DNA of 6,951 nucleotides from contig SKYL01000099.1 of NCBI GenBank assembly GCA_007127935.1, positions 1 to 6,951 on the forward strand, written 5' to 3'. Source of the stretch: Halorhodospira sp. Its GTDB lineage: Bacteria > Pseudomonadota > Gammaproteobacteria > Nitrococcales > Halorhodospiraceae. Below, piece after piece: positions 1 through 4,981 of this stretch. Both the position numbers and the translations under genes were made by a program. Each line of letters opens with the position of its first letter. Within the stretch, counting starts at the first letter, position 1. Below the pieces are notes generated by a model that saw nothing but the letters and a program-made list of their open reading frames with translations, was not told the DNA's origin and did no database searches.

Positions 1-15
1 GTTGATACGCAGCAT
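1..15 (-). CDS. Possible start of a leftward gene (five codons only)
   Basis: On the minus strand an ATG at 15-13 opens a frame reading M-L-R-I-N to the window edge, 47 nt downstream of the bamC-like stop. A weak GGA lies 8 nt upstream. In several gammaproteobacteria the gene after bamC encodes a metallo-beta-lactamase-fold hydrolase, and a start of this kind would fit one, but five codons cannot identify it. A GTG two codons upstream (21-19) is an alternative start in the same frame. The call rests on context alone and could be wrong. Confidence 0.2.
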
Positions 16-62
16 AGACACGATCCGTTGCTTCGCCAGGCGGTCCGGTACCGGGGGATCCT

Positions 63-677
63 TTAATAGTACAGGTGCCGGTCCAGCAGGGTCAGCAGCC
101 GTTGGGTCACGCGGTCGGGGGCGGGCTCACCGTCGGCCTCGGTAACCGACAGGCGGGTGCCTTCCGCATGCGCCTCCAGATGCACGTGAAATGGCCGAGG
201 GCTGGTGTCGATCCGCCGGGCACGGGTGAAGAGGCGGCGGAAGAAACCGGGCTGACGGACCTCTCCGTCGGCATAGGGCTCGTAGCGGAGCACGTAGTAG
301 AGGTCATCCCGCTGGCGGTCGAGGATGGTGAAGTCGTGCCGCTCCATGGCCTCGCCCACCCGGCCCCACGCCCCCTCCGGCGGCCACGGCAAGTCGAGGA
401 CCCACTCCTCGCCGTCGTGGACGACACGGGTGGGCACGGTCTCCGTGGGATCGGCATCCAACGGGGCCGCCTCACCCTCCTCTTCCACCCCATCGCCCGG
501 CGGCGCCCGGCGGGGCGGGCGCTCCACCGGCCCCACCAGGTCGGGAGGGATCTTCAGGTGCTCCGGGTAGTCCACCTCGTCGCGATGGATCGGCTCGGAG
601 GCGCATGCCGCCAACAGGAGAAGGGCGGCGGCACAGGCCGCCCATGAAGCGTTTGGTGTGGTCACCCGGCGGATCAC
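63..677 (-). CDS. bamC: Short BamC/NlpB-like outer-membrane lipoprotein
   Basis: Probable lipoprotein of the BAM complex, which inserts beta-barrel proteins into the outer membrane. With the GTG start at 677 it is 204 residues. It has Arg3-Arg4, a hydrophobic segment, and a lipobox L-A-A-C with Cys25; Ala at +2 fits outer-membrane sorting. Then comes a Pro-rich linker with a D-Y-P-x-H-L-x-I-P-P-D-L stretch (about 36-47) and one folded domain (about 90-204) with W, Y-Y-V and F-F-R-R-L-F features of a BamC helix-grip domain. E. coli BamC is about 344 residues with two such domains, so this is a one-domain form. The start overlaps the dapA stop as GTGA, implying translational coupling. A GTG at 665 is an alternative start but would lose the basic N-region. 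The dapA-bamC order is conserved in gammaproteobacteria and supports the call. Sequence identity to BamC looks weak by eye. Confidence 0.8.
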   Translation of the reverse strand: MIRRVTTPNASWAACAAALLLLAACASEPIHRDEVDYPEHLKIPPDLVGPVERPPRRAPPGDGVEEEGEAAPLDADPTETVPTRVVHDGEEWVLDLPWPPEGAWGRVGEAMERHDFTILDRQRDDLYYVLRYEPYADGEVRQPGFFRRLFTRARRIDTSPRPFHVHLEAHAEGTRLSVTEADGEPAPDRVTQRLLTLLDRHLYY

Positions 678-1561
678 AGGACGCCGACTTGCCGCATGGC
701 TTGGCGCACCGCCTCCTGATGTTCCGGGGACAACCGCACCATCGGCAGCCGGATGCCGCCGTCGATGAGCCCCAGTTGCTCCACCGCCCACTTCACCGGA
801 ATGGGGTTGGTCTCCAGGAAGAGCGCCTTGTGCAGCGGGGCGAGCAGAGCGTCCAACTCCTCGGCGCGGGCCCGGTCGCCTTCCAGCGCGGCGGAGCACA
901 TCTTCTGCATGTGCCACGGAGCGACGTTGGCGCTGACCGAGATGGCGCCCTTGGCGCCGGCGTAGATCATCTCCCGGGCGTTGGCGTCGTCGCCGGAGAA
1001 GACGTCCAGCCGGTCGCCGCACCGCTCGATGACCTCCCGGGCGCGCTCCACGGTGCCGTACGCCTCCTTGATGCCGACGATATTGGGGATGTCGGCCAGC
1101 TCATCCACCGTGTCGGGGAGCATGTCGCAGGCGGTGCGCCCCGGGATGTTATAGAGGATCTGCGGAATCGGCACCGCCTCCGCCAGGGCGGTGAAGTGGC
1201 GGAGCAGCCCCTTCTGGGTCGGCTTGTTGTAGTACGGCACCACCAACAGCACCGCATCGCACCCGCCCTCCATCGCCGCGCGGGTCAGCTCGATAGCCTC
1301 CCAGGTGGAGTTGGCGCCAGTGCCACCGATCACCGGGATACGGCCCTTGGCGGCCTCCACCGTGCGGCGCATGACCTCCCGGTGCTCCTCGTAATCGAGG
1401 GTGGCCGACTCGCCGGTGGTGCCCACGGCGACGATGGCGTCGGTGCCCTGCTCCACATGAAACTGGACGAGCCGATCCAGCGCCTCGTAATCCACGGCGT
1501 CACGGATGCCGTCTTGGGACTTCATCGGGGTGACCAAGGCCACCATGCTGCCGCGGAACAT
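674..1561 (-). CDS. dapA: 4-hydroxy-tetrahydrodipicolinate synthase
   Basis: Cytoplasmic enzyme condensing pyruvate with aspartate semialdehyde, the committed step toward diaminopimelate and lysine. The 295-residue product is close to E. coli DapA (292) along its full length. Visible residues include G-T-T-G-E-S at 47-52 (Thr48, Thr49), Tyr111 in P-Y-Y-N, Tyr137 in I-L-Y-N-I-P, Arg142 in G-R-T, and the Schiff-base lysine Lys165 in G-I-K-E-A. The C-terminal N-P-I-P-V-K-W block is also typical. The ATG at 1561 is chosen over an in-frame GTG at 1573 because it gives the family N-terminus M-F-x-G-S and has GGAGG 5 nt upstream. Most residues lining the lysine-inhibitor pocket in E. coli are kept (Ser52, Ala53, His60, Asn84, Glu88, Tyr110), but the position of E. 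coli His53 is Tyr57. It is the first gene of a leftward operon with bamC. Confidence 0.97.
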   Translation of the reverse strand: MFRGSMVALVTPMKSQDGIRDAVDYEALDRLVQFHVEQGTDAIVAVGTTGESATLDYEEHREVMRRTVEAAKGRIPVIGGTGANSTWEAIELTRAAMEGGCDAVLLVVPYYNKPTQKGLLRHFTALAEAVPIPQILYNIPGRTACDMLPDTVDELADIPNIVGIKEAYGTVERAREVIERCGDRLDVFSGDDANAREMIYAGAKGAISVSANVAPWHMQKMCSAALEGDRARAEELDALLAPLHKALFLETNPIPVKWAVEQLGLIDGGIRLPMVRLSPEHQEAVRQAMRQVGVL

Positions 1562-1565
1562 CACC

Positions 1566-1571
1566 ACCTCC
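1566..1571 (-). promoter_or_regulatory. Ribosome binding site of dapA
   Basis: GGAGGT on the minus strand lies 4 nt (GGAGG 5 nt) before the ATG at 1561. It overlaps the codons that would follow the alternative GTG at 1573, so it favours the downstream ATG as the true start. Confidence 0.75.
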
Positions 1572-1639
1572 ACTGCCGTTGTTTAGCGCCGAACCAGCCG
1601 CCAAATAGTACTAAGTCTGAGCGCTGTCACGCCAGTGGC

Positions 1640-1667
1640 ATGATAGACTGTGCGGCCTTGATTCCAA
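1640..1667 (-). promoter_or_regulatory. Candidate sigma-70 promoter for dapA-bamC
   Basis: On the minus strand TTGGAA (1667-1662) is followed after 16 nt by TATCAT (1645-1640), 4/6 and 5/6 matches to the sigma-70 consensus. Transcription would start near 1633, leaving a leader of about 70 nt before dapA. No lysine riboswitch would fit in a leader that short, and none is apparent. The -10 overlaps the candidate rightward -10 for gcvR. Confidence 0.45.
1641..1649 (+). promoter_or_regulatory. Candidate extended -10 promoter for gcvR
   Basis: TG-A-TAGACT matches the extended -10 form TGn plus a 4/6 hexamer. No good -35 lies at the usual distance, which extended -10 promoters can tolerate. A start near 1656 would give a leader of about 34 nt to the gcvR ATG. 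The same TGnTAGACT occurs before the reading frame at 6518. Confidence 0.35.
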
Positions 1668-1689
1668 GCCATTACCTAAAGCTGGACCC

Positions 1690-2217
1690 ATGCGCAACTT
1701 GATGGTCGTCACCGCCCTCGGCGAGGATCGCCCCGGCATCGTTCGTGAGCTGGCGCGTACCGTTTCCGACACCGGGTGCAACATCGAGGACAGCCGGATG
1801 ACCGTCCTCGGCGGCGAGTTCGCCGTGCTCCTACTCATTTCCGGCCGCTGGAACGAGTTGGCGAAGCTGGAATCGGCGCTCCCCCACACCGCCAAGCGCA
1901 TGGGGCTACAGATCCACATCAAGCGGACCGAGGGCCCCGAAGAGCGGCGGCAACTCCTCCCGTACACCGTGGAAGTGGTCTCCCTCGACCACCCCGGCAT
2001 CGTCGCCGAGTTGGCGAACTTCTTCGCCACCCGCGAGATCAATATCCGCGACATGAACACCGCCAGTTACGCCGCGGCCCACACCGGCACCCCGATGTTG
2101 TCGGTCCACATGACGGTGGACGTCCCCGCCGGCATTCATATCGCCACCCTGCGGGACGAGTTCATGGATTTCTGCGACCAGATCAACCTCGACGCCGTCA
2201 TGGAGCCGCTAAAATAG
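1690..2217 (+). CDS. gcvR: GcvR-like tandem ACT-domain regulator
   Basis: Likely homologue of GcvR, the cytoplasmic accessory protein that in E. coli binds GcvA and represses the glycine-cleavage operon when glycine is low. The 175-residue product consists almost wholly of two ACT domains, about 3-80 and 91-172. Each opens with the ligand-site pattern of the family: G-E-D-R-P-G-I-V at 11-18 and S-L-D-H-P-G-I-V at 98-105. There is no DNA-binding domain, as expected for GcvR. E. coli GcvR is about 190 residues. Divergence from dapA is also the E. coli arrangement, which supports the name. The Shine-Dalgarno before ATG 1690 is weak. The stop is 10 nt before the PIN-PhoH gene, so the two are probably cotranscribed. 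In organisms lacking GcvA such proteins are only known as ACT-domain proteins, so the exact target is uncertain. Confidence 0.85.
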   Translation: MRNLMVVTALGEDRPGIVRELARTVSDTGCNIEDSRMTVLGGEFAVLLLISGRWNELAKLESALPHTAKRMGLQIHIKRTEGPEERRQLLPYTVEVVSLDHPGIVAELANFFATREINIRDMNTASYAAAHTGTPMLSVHMTVDVPAGIHIATLRDEFMDFCDQINLDAVMEPLK

Positions 2218-2227
2218 GCATCCGGCC

Positions 2228-3544
2228 ATGAGGATCTATGTCCTCGACACCTCGGTCCTGATTCACGACCCCACCGCCCTGTTCCGCTTTCAGGAGCACG
2301 ACATCTGCTTGCCGGCCGCAGTGCTGGAGGGGCTCGACGCCGCCAAGCAGGGGATCTCTGAGGTGGCGCGCAACGCCCGCCAGGCGAGCCGCTTCCTTGA
2401 CGACTTGCTCCACGGCCACCCCCCGGACGCCCTCACCGACGGCGTTCCGCTGGGCGACGGCACGCCGGGCGCGCCCACCGGCCGGTTGCGTTTCGAGACC
2501 GAAACCCCGGGCCGGGGCGACACCGCGCTCCTGGCGGCGGCCCGCAATGTCGGACAGCGCTTTCCATCGTGCCGCGTGGTCCTCGTCTCCAAGAACATCA
2601 ACCTGCGCATCCGCGCCCAGGTGGCCGGTCTCACCGCCGAGGACTTCGAGAGCGATCGCGTCATCGACGACATCGACCTTCTCCCGACGGGTCTGCTGGA
2701 GGTTCCGGCCCCGGTGGCGAAATCCCTGCGGGAGCGCGCCGGAGGCTGGGAAGTTCCGCTGCCCGCCGGGGTGGAGTGGTGGCCCAACCTCTGCCTCTAT
2801 AACGAGGTGGAGGGGTTCGAGGCGGTGGTCCGCCGGATCGAACACGGCACGGCCCACTTGGCCCCGGTGATCGACTTCCGCCACGGACGCGCCGTCTGGG
2901 GCGTCCACGCCCGCAACCGGGAGCAGAACTTCGCCCTCCATCTGCTGATGGACCCGGAGATCGACTTGGTCACCCTCATCGGCGCCGCTGGCACCGGCAA
3001 GACGCTGCTGACCCTGGCCGCCGCCCTGGCCCAGACCCTGGACGAGCAACGCTACCGCGAGATCGTCGCAACCCGGGCCACGGTGGCCATTGGTGAAGAG
3101 ATCGGCCACCTGCCGGGCACCGAGGAGGAGAAGATGACGCCGTGGATGGGGGCATTGATGGACAACCTGGAGGTCCTCAGCGAACCGGGCCACCGGAGCG
3201 GCTGGGCCCAGGCGGCAACGGCGGACCTGCTCCACTCCCGGATCAAGATCCGCTCCCTGGGCTTCATGCGGGGACGCACCTTCCTGGAGAAATTCCTGAT
3301 CCTCGACGAGGCCCAGAACCTCACCGCCAAGCAGATGAAGGCGCTGATCACCCGGGCCGGCCCCGGCACCAAGGTGGTCTGCCTGGGCAACATCGCCCAG
3401 ATCGACACCCCCTACCTCACCGAGGCCACTTCCGGGCTGACCGGGCTGGCGAGCCGTTTCAAGGGGTGGCCCCACACGGGCCACGTCACGCTGCGACGTG
3501 GAGAGCGCTCCCGGCTCGCCGACCACGCCTCCGAGGTGCTCTAA
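2228..3544 (+). CDS. PIN domain-PhoH ATPase fusion
   Basis: A 438-residue protein joining an N-terminal PIN nuclease domain (about 1-155) to a C-terminal PhoH-type P-loop ATPase (about 225-438), the layout of PhoH2 proteins, which act in mycobacteria as RNA helicase/ribonucleases. The ATPase shows Walker A G-A-A-G-T-G-K-T (252-259) and Walker B F-L-I-L-D-E (356-361), followed by A-Q-N and the L-G-N-I-A-Q-I-D-T-P-Y-L block at 386-397, typical of this family. In the PIN domain Asp7 (L-D-T-S-V), Glu34 and Asp98 are at expected acidic positions. The fourth, usually Asp in V-T-K-D-I-N, is Asn123 here. It begins 10 nt after gcvR with only a weak AGG as ribosome site, which suggests coupling to gcvR. 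It converges on the permease gene with 16 nt between stops. The family call is firm; the physiological RNA target is not known. Confidence 0.93.
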   Translation: MRIYVLDTSVLIHDPTALFRFQEHDICLPAAVLEGLDAAKQGISEVARNARQASRFLDDLLHGHPPDALTDGVPLGDGTPGAPTGRLRFETETPGRGDTALLAAARNVGQRFPSCRVVLVSKNINLRIRAQVAGLTAEDFESDRVIDDIDLLPTGLLEVPAPVAKSLRERAGGWEVPLPAGVEWWPNLCLYNEVEGFEAVVRRIEHGTAHLAPVIDFRHGRAVWGVHARNREQNFALHLLMDPEIDLVTLIGAAGTGKTLLTLAAALAQTLDEQRYREIVATRATVAIGEEIGHLPGTEEEKMTPWMGALMDNLEVLSEPGHRSGWAQAATADLLHSRIKIRSLGFMRGRTFLEKFLILDEAQNLTAKQMKALITRAGPGTKVVCLGNIAQIDTPYLTEATSGLTGLASRFKGWPHTGHVTLRRGERSRLADHASEVL

Positions 3545-3560
3545 CCCAGCCACCCCGGCC

Positions 3561-4652
3561 CTACTCCGCCGAGGGTGACGACGCCTCCGCCCCGGGCTGC
3601 TCCTCCGTCCGACGAATCCACGCCTTAATGATCGCCTGGATCACCGTCGCCAGCGGAATGGCGAAGAAGACCCCCCAAAACCCCCACAAACTGCCAAAGA
3701 CCAGGATGGCAACGATGATCGCCACCGGATGGAGGTTGACCACCTCGGAGAAGAGCACCGGCACCAACACGTTGCCATCGAGCATCTGAATAATCGTGTA
3801 GACGGCGACGACATAGAGGAACATCTCGGTGGGCCCGAACTGGAAATAGGCGATGAGCGCCACCGGCAACGTCATCACGAAGGCGCCGACGTAGGGGATG
3901 ATCACCGATAGACCGGTGCCGAGGGCCAACAACATGGCGAACTGCAACCCCAGGACCACAAACGCCGTGTAGGTGACCCCCCAGACGATCACGATCTCGA
4001 TGAACTTGCCCCGCACGTAGTTGCCGATCTGCCGGTTCACGTCACCCCACACCTCGTAGGCCAGGGCACGGTGGCGGGGCATGTGCTCGGTGAGCCACCG
4101 CAGCATCAAATCCTTGTCCTTGAGGAAGAAGAAGACCAGGAACGGCACCAACACCGCGTAGATGGCCAGCATCGCCACCACCGCCACCGACCGCAGGGTG
4201 AAACCGGTTGCCACCCGCTGCGCCCACTCGATGGTCTCCCGGCGGATGGTGTTGAGCATCTCGCCGATCTGCGCCTCGGAAAAGAGATTCGGGTAGTGCT
4301 CCGGGAGTTGCAGCAGCAGCGCCTGGCCCTGGGTCAGAATGGCCGGCAACAGATCGACCAACTGGAGAATCTGACGATAGAGGGTCGGGATGAGCAACAG
4401 GAAGACCAGCAGCAGACACGCCGTAAAAAGCAGAAAGACCAACGTCACCGCCACCCACCGCGGCAAACCGAAACGCTCCAGCCCCCGCACCAAGCCTTCC
4501 AGCAGATAGGCGATCACCAACGCCGCGATCACCGGCGCCAGAGTATTGCCAAAGAAGATGACAATACCGAGGACCACCACCACCAGCAGGGCGAACGCCA
4601 CCACCTGCGGGTCGTTGAATGTCTGCCGGAACCAGTTACGGACGAGTTCCAC
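3561..4652 (-). CDS. PerM/AI-2E family inner-membrane permease
   Basis: A 363-residue integral membrane protein of the AI-2E exporter (PerM/TqsA/YdgG) superfamily. Hydrophobic segments lie near 17-34, 36-55, 66-89, 155-177, 216-245, 247-270, 276-300 and 307-340, and a soluble stretch of about 65 residues follows the third, as in the family. P-Y-V-G-A-F at 253-258, D-G-N-V-L-V-P-V-L-F at 292-301 and the G-x(3)-G-x-W-G block near 320-327 are family signatures. The C-terminal tail is short, acidic and Ser/Ala-rich. GTG 4652 is chosen because GGAGG lies exactly 5 nt upstream. Substrates differ widely in this superfamily (autoinducer-2, sodium/proton exchange, unknown), so no specific transport is claimed. 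A permease of this type near gcvR and bepA is also known in Pseudomonas. Confidence 0.93.
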   Translation of the reverse strand: MELVRNWFRQTFNDPQVVAFALLVVVVLGIVIFFGNTLAPVIAALVIAYLLEGLVRGLERFGLPRWVAVTLVFLLFTACLLLVFLLLIPTLYRQILQLVDLLPAILTQGQALLLQLPEHYPNLFSEAQIGEMLNTIRRETIEWAQRVATGFTLRSVAVVAMLAIYAVLVPFLVFFFLKDKDLMLRWLTEHMPRHRALAYEVWGDVNRQIGNYVRGKFIEIVIVWGVTYTAFVVLGLQFAMLLALGTGLSVIIPYVGAFVMTLPVALIAYFQFGPTEMFLYVVAVYTIIQMLDGNVLVPVLFSEVVNLHPVAIIVAILVFGSLWGFWGVFFAIPLATVIQAIIKAWIRRTEEQPGAEASSPSAE

Positions 4653-4657
4653 GGGTG

Positions 4658-4662
4658 CCTCC
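4658..4662 (-). promoter_or_regulatory. Ribosome binding site of the PerM-like gene
   Basis: GGAGG on the minus strand, 5 nt before GTG 4652. It supports the GTG start and lies just outside the left arm of the inverted-repeat element, so the element ends within 6 nt of this site. Confidence 0.8.
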
Positions 4663-4680
4663 GTTATGCATGGTTACGCC

Positions 4681-4686
4681 ATTGTA
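4681..4686 (-). promoter_or_regulatory. Candidate -10 hexamer for the permease, in the left arm
   Basis: TACAAT on the minus strand (5/6 to consensus) points toward the permease. A start near 4674 would give a leader of about 22 nt that holds the GGAGG site. No good -35 is seen at 16-18 nt, so the call is weak. Confidence 0.3.
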
Positions 4687-4761
4687 CGGACTTGGGGGCG
4701 GGGGGCTATGTGTCGGGGACGTCGAACGGAGCGACCGCCTGGAGCCGGATCAGGCCCGAAG

Positions 4762-4785
4762 GGTGCGCGCATGGATGCGCGCACC
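4762..4785. repeat. Perfect 11-bp hairpin in the element core
   Basis: GGTGCGCGCAT (4762-4772) and ATGCGCGCACC (4775-4785) are exact inverted copies around GG. The centre reads GCATGGATGC. A stem this long has few equals elsewhere in the window and sits near the middle of the large element. Confidence 0.85.
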
Positions 4786-4816
4786 GGGCGGCCGCGCCGG
4801 GAGCGCGTCCGCCCGG
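4784..4816. repeat. Second, nested hairpin in the element core
   Basis: CCGGGCGG (4784-4791) pairs with CCGCCCGG (4809-4816), and inside it CGCGC (4793-4797) pairs with GCGCG (4803-4807). Its left side overlaps the end of the 11-bp hairpin by two bases, so the two would compete at that edge. Stems arise easily in such GC-rich DNA, so significance is moderate. Confidence 0.55.
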
Positions 4817-4878
4817 CCCCGGCGTAAGGCGAGGAGCGCAGTGGGTCCCCGAAACATAGCCCCCCGCCCCCAAGTCCG

Positions 4879-4884
4879 TACAAT
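4879..4884 (+). promoter_or_regulatory. Candidate -10 hexamer for bepA, in the right arm
   Basis: TACAAT, the mirror copy of the left-arm hexamer, points toward bepA. A start near 4891 would leave about 90 nt before the chosen bepA ATG. No good -35 is seen upstream, so this is only a candidate. Confidence 0.3.
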
Positions 4885-4981
4885 GGCGTAACCATGCCTC
4901 GCCATCAATGTGGGTATGGATGATAGTCCATTACAAGGAACGACCACCGGAACACACACCGCGCCCACGGGTCGAACGCGA

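Larger units (their letters stand above)
4668..4897. repeat. 230-bp element with 53-nt inverted arms
   Basis: The left arm (4668-4720) and right arm (4845-4897) are inverted copies matching at 52 of 53 positions; the only mismatch is 4712 against 4853. The outer ends read GCATGG and CCATGC. Each arm contains a run of five and a run of six G (or C) split by one base. The 124-nt core (4721-4844) is very GC-rich, not itself symmetric with the arms, and holds smaller hairpins. Symmetry stops abruptly at both arm edges. No convincing reading frame or transposase is present, and no clear target-site duplication flanks it. It fills most of the 329 nt between the permease and bepA starts. It resembles a non-autonomous inverted-repeat element (MITE-like) or a large structured intergenic repeat. 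The family is not recognised. Confidence 0.9.

Noticed and set aside
605..1702. Plus-strand open frame (about 365 codons) opposite dapA
   Set aside because: Antisense shadow of dapA that also runs through its promoter region; no recognisable domain.
2198..3553. Long minus-strand open frame (about 451 codons) opposite the PIN-PhoH gene
   Set aside because: It is the antisense shadow of a well-supported gene in GC-rich DNA; its product is low-complexity Gly/Val/Leu/Asp-rich with no recognisable domain.
3541..3564. Terminator between the convergent phoH-family and permease genes
   Set aside because: The 16-nt gap has no hairpin or T-run; no rho-independent terminator could be supported here or after bepA.
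4693..4720. G-quadruplex in the arm
   Set aside because: Only three G-runs of at least four are present (five, six and four), one too few for a standard four-run quadruplex of three tetrads.
4619..4895. Small frames on both strands across the inverted-repeat element, giving the same short peptide
   Set aside because: The identical peptide simply reflects the inverted arms; no ribosome site, and the core gives low-complexity Arg/Gly/Pro-rich translations.
4656..4900. GCCTC at 4657-4661 and 4896-4900 as a target-site duplication of the element
   Set aside because: The left copy is separated from the arm by 6 nt and the right copy overlaps the arm end, so they are not at matching positions.
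4921..4929. TG-A-TAGTCC upstream of bepA as an extended -10
   Set aside because: Only two of six hexamer positions match the consensus and there is no -35.
4910..4981. N-terminal extension of bepA to GTG 4910
   Set aside because: It would add 24 polar residues before a clear signal peptide, has no ribosome site, and residue numbering from 4982 coincides with E. coli BepA.
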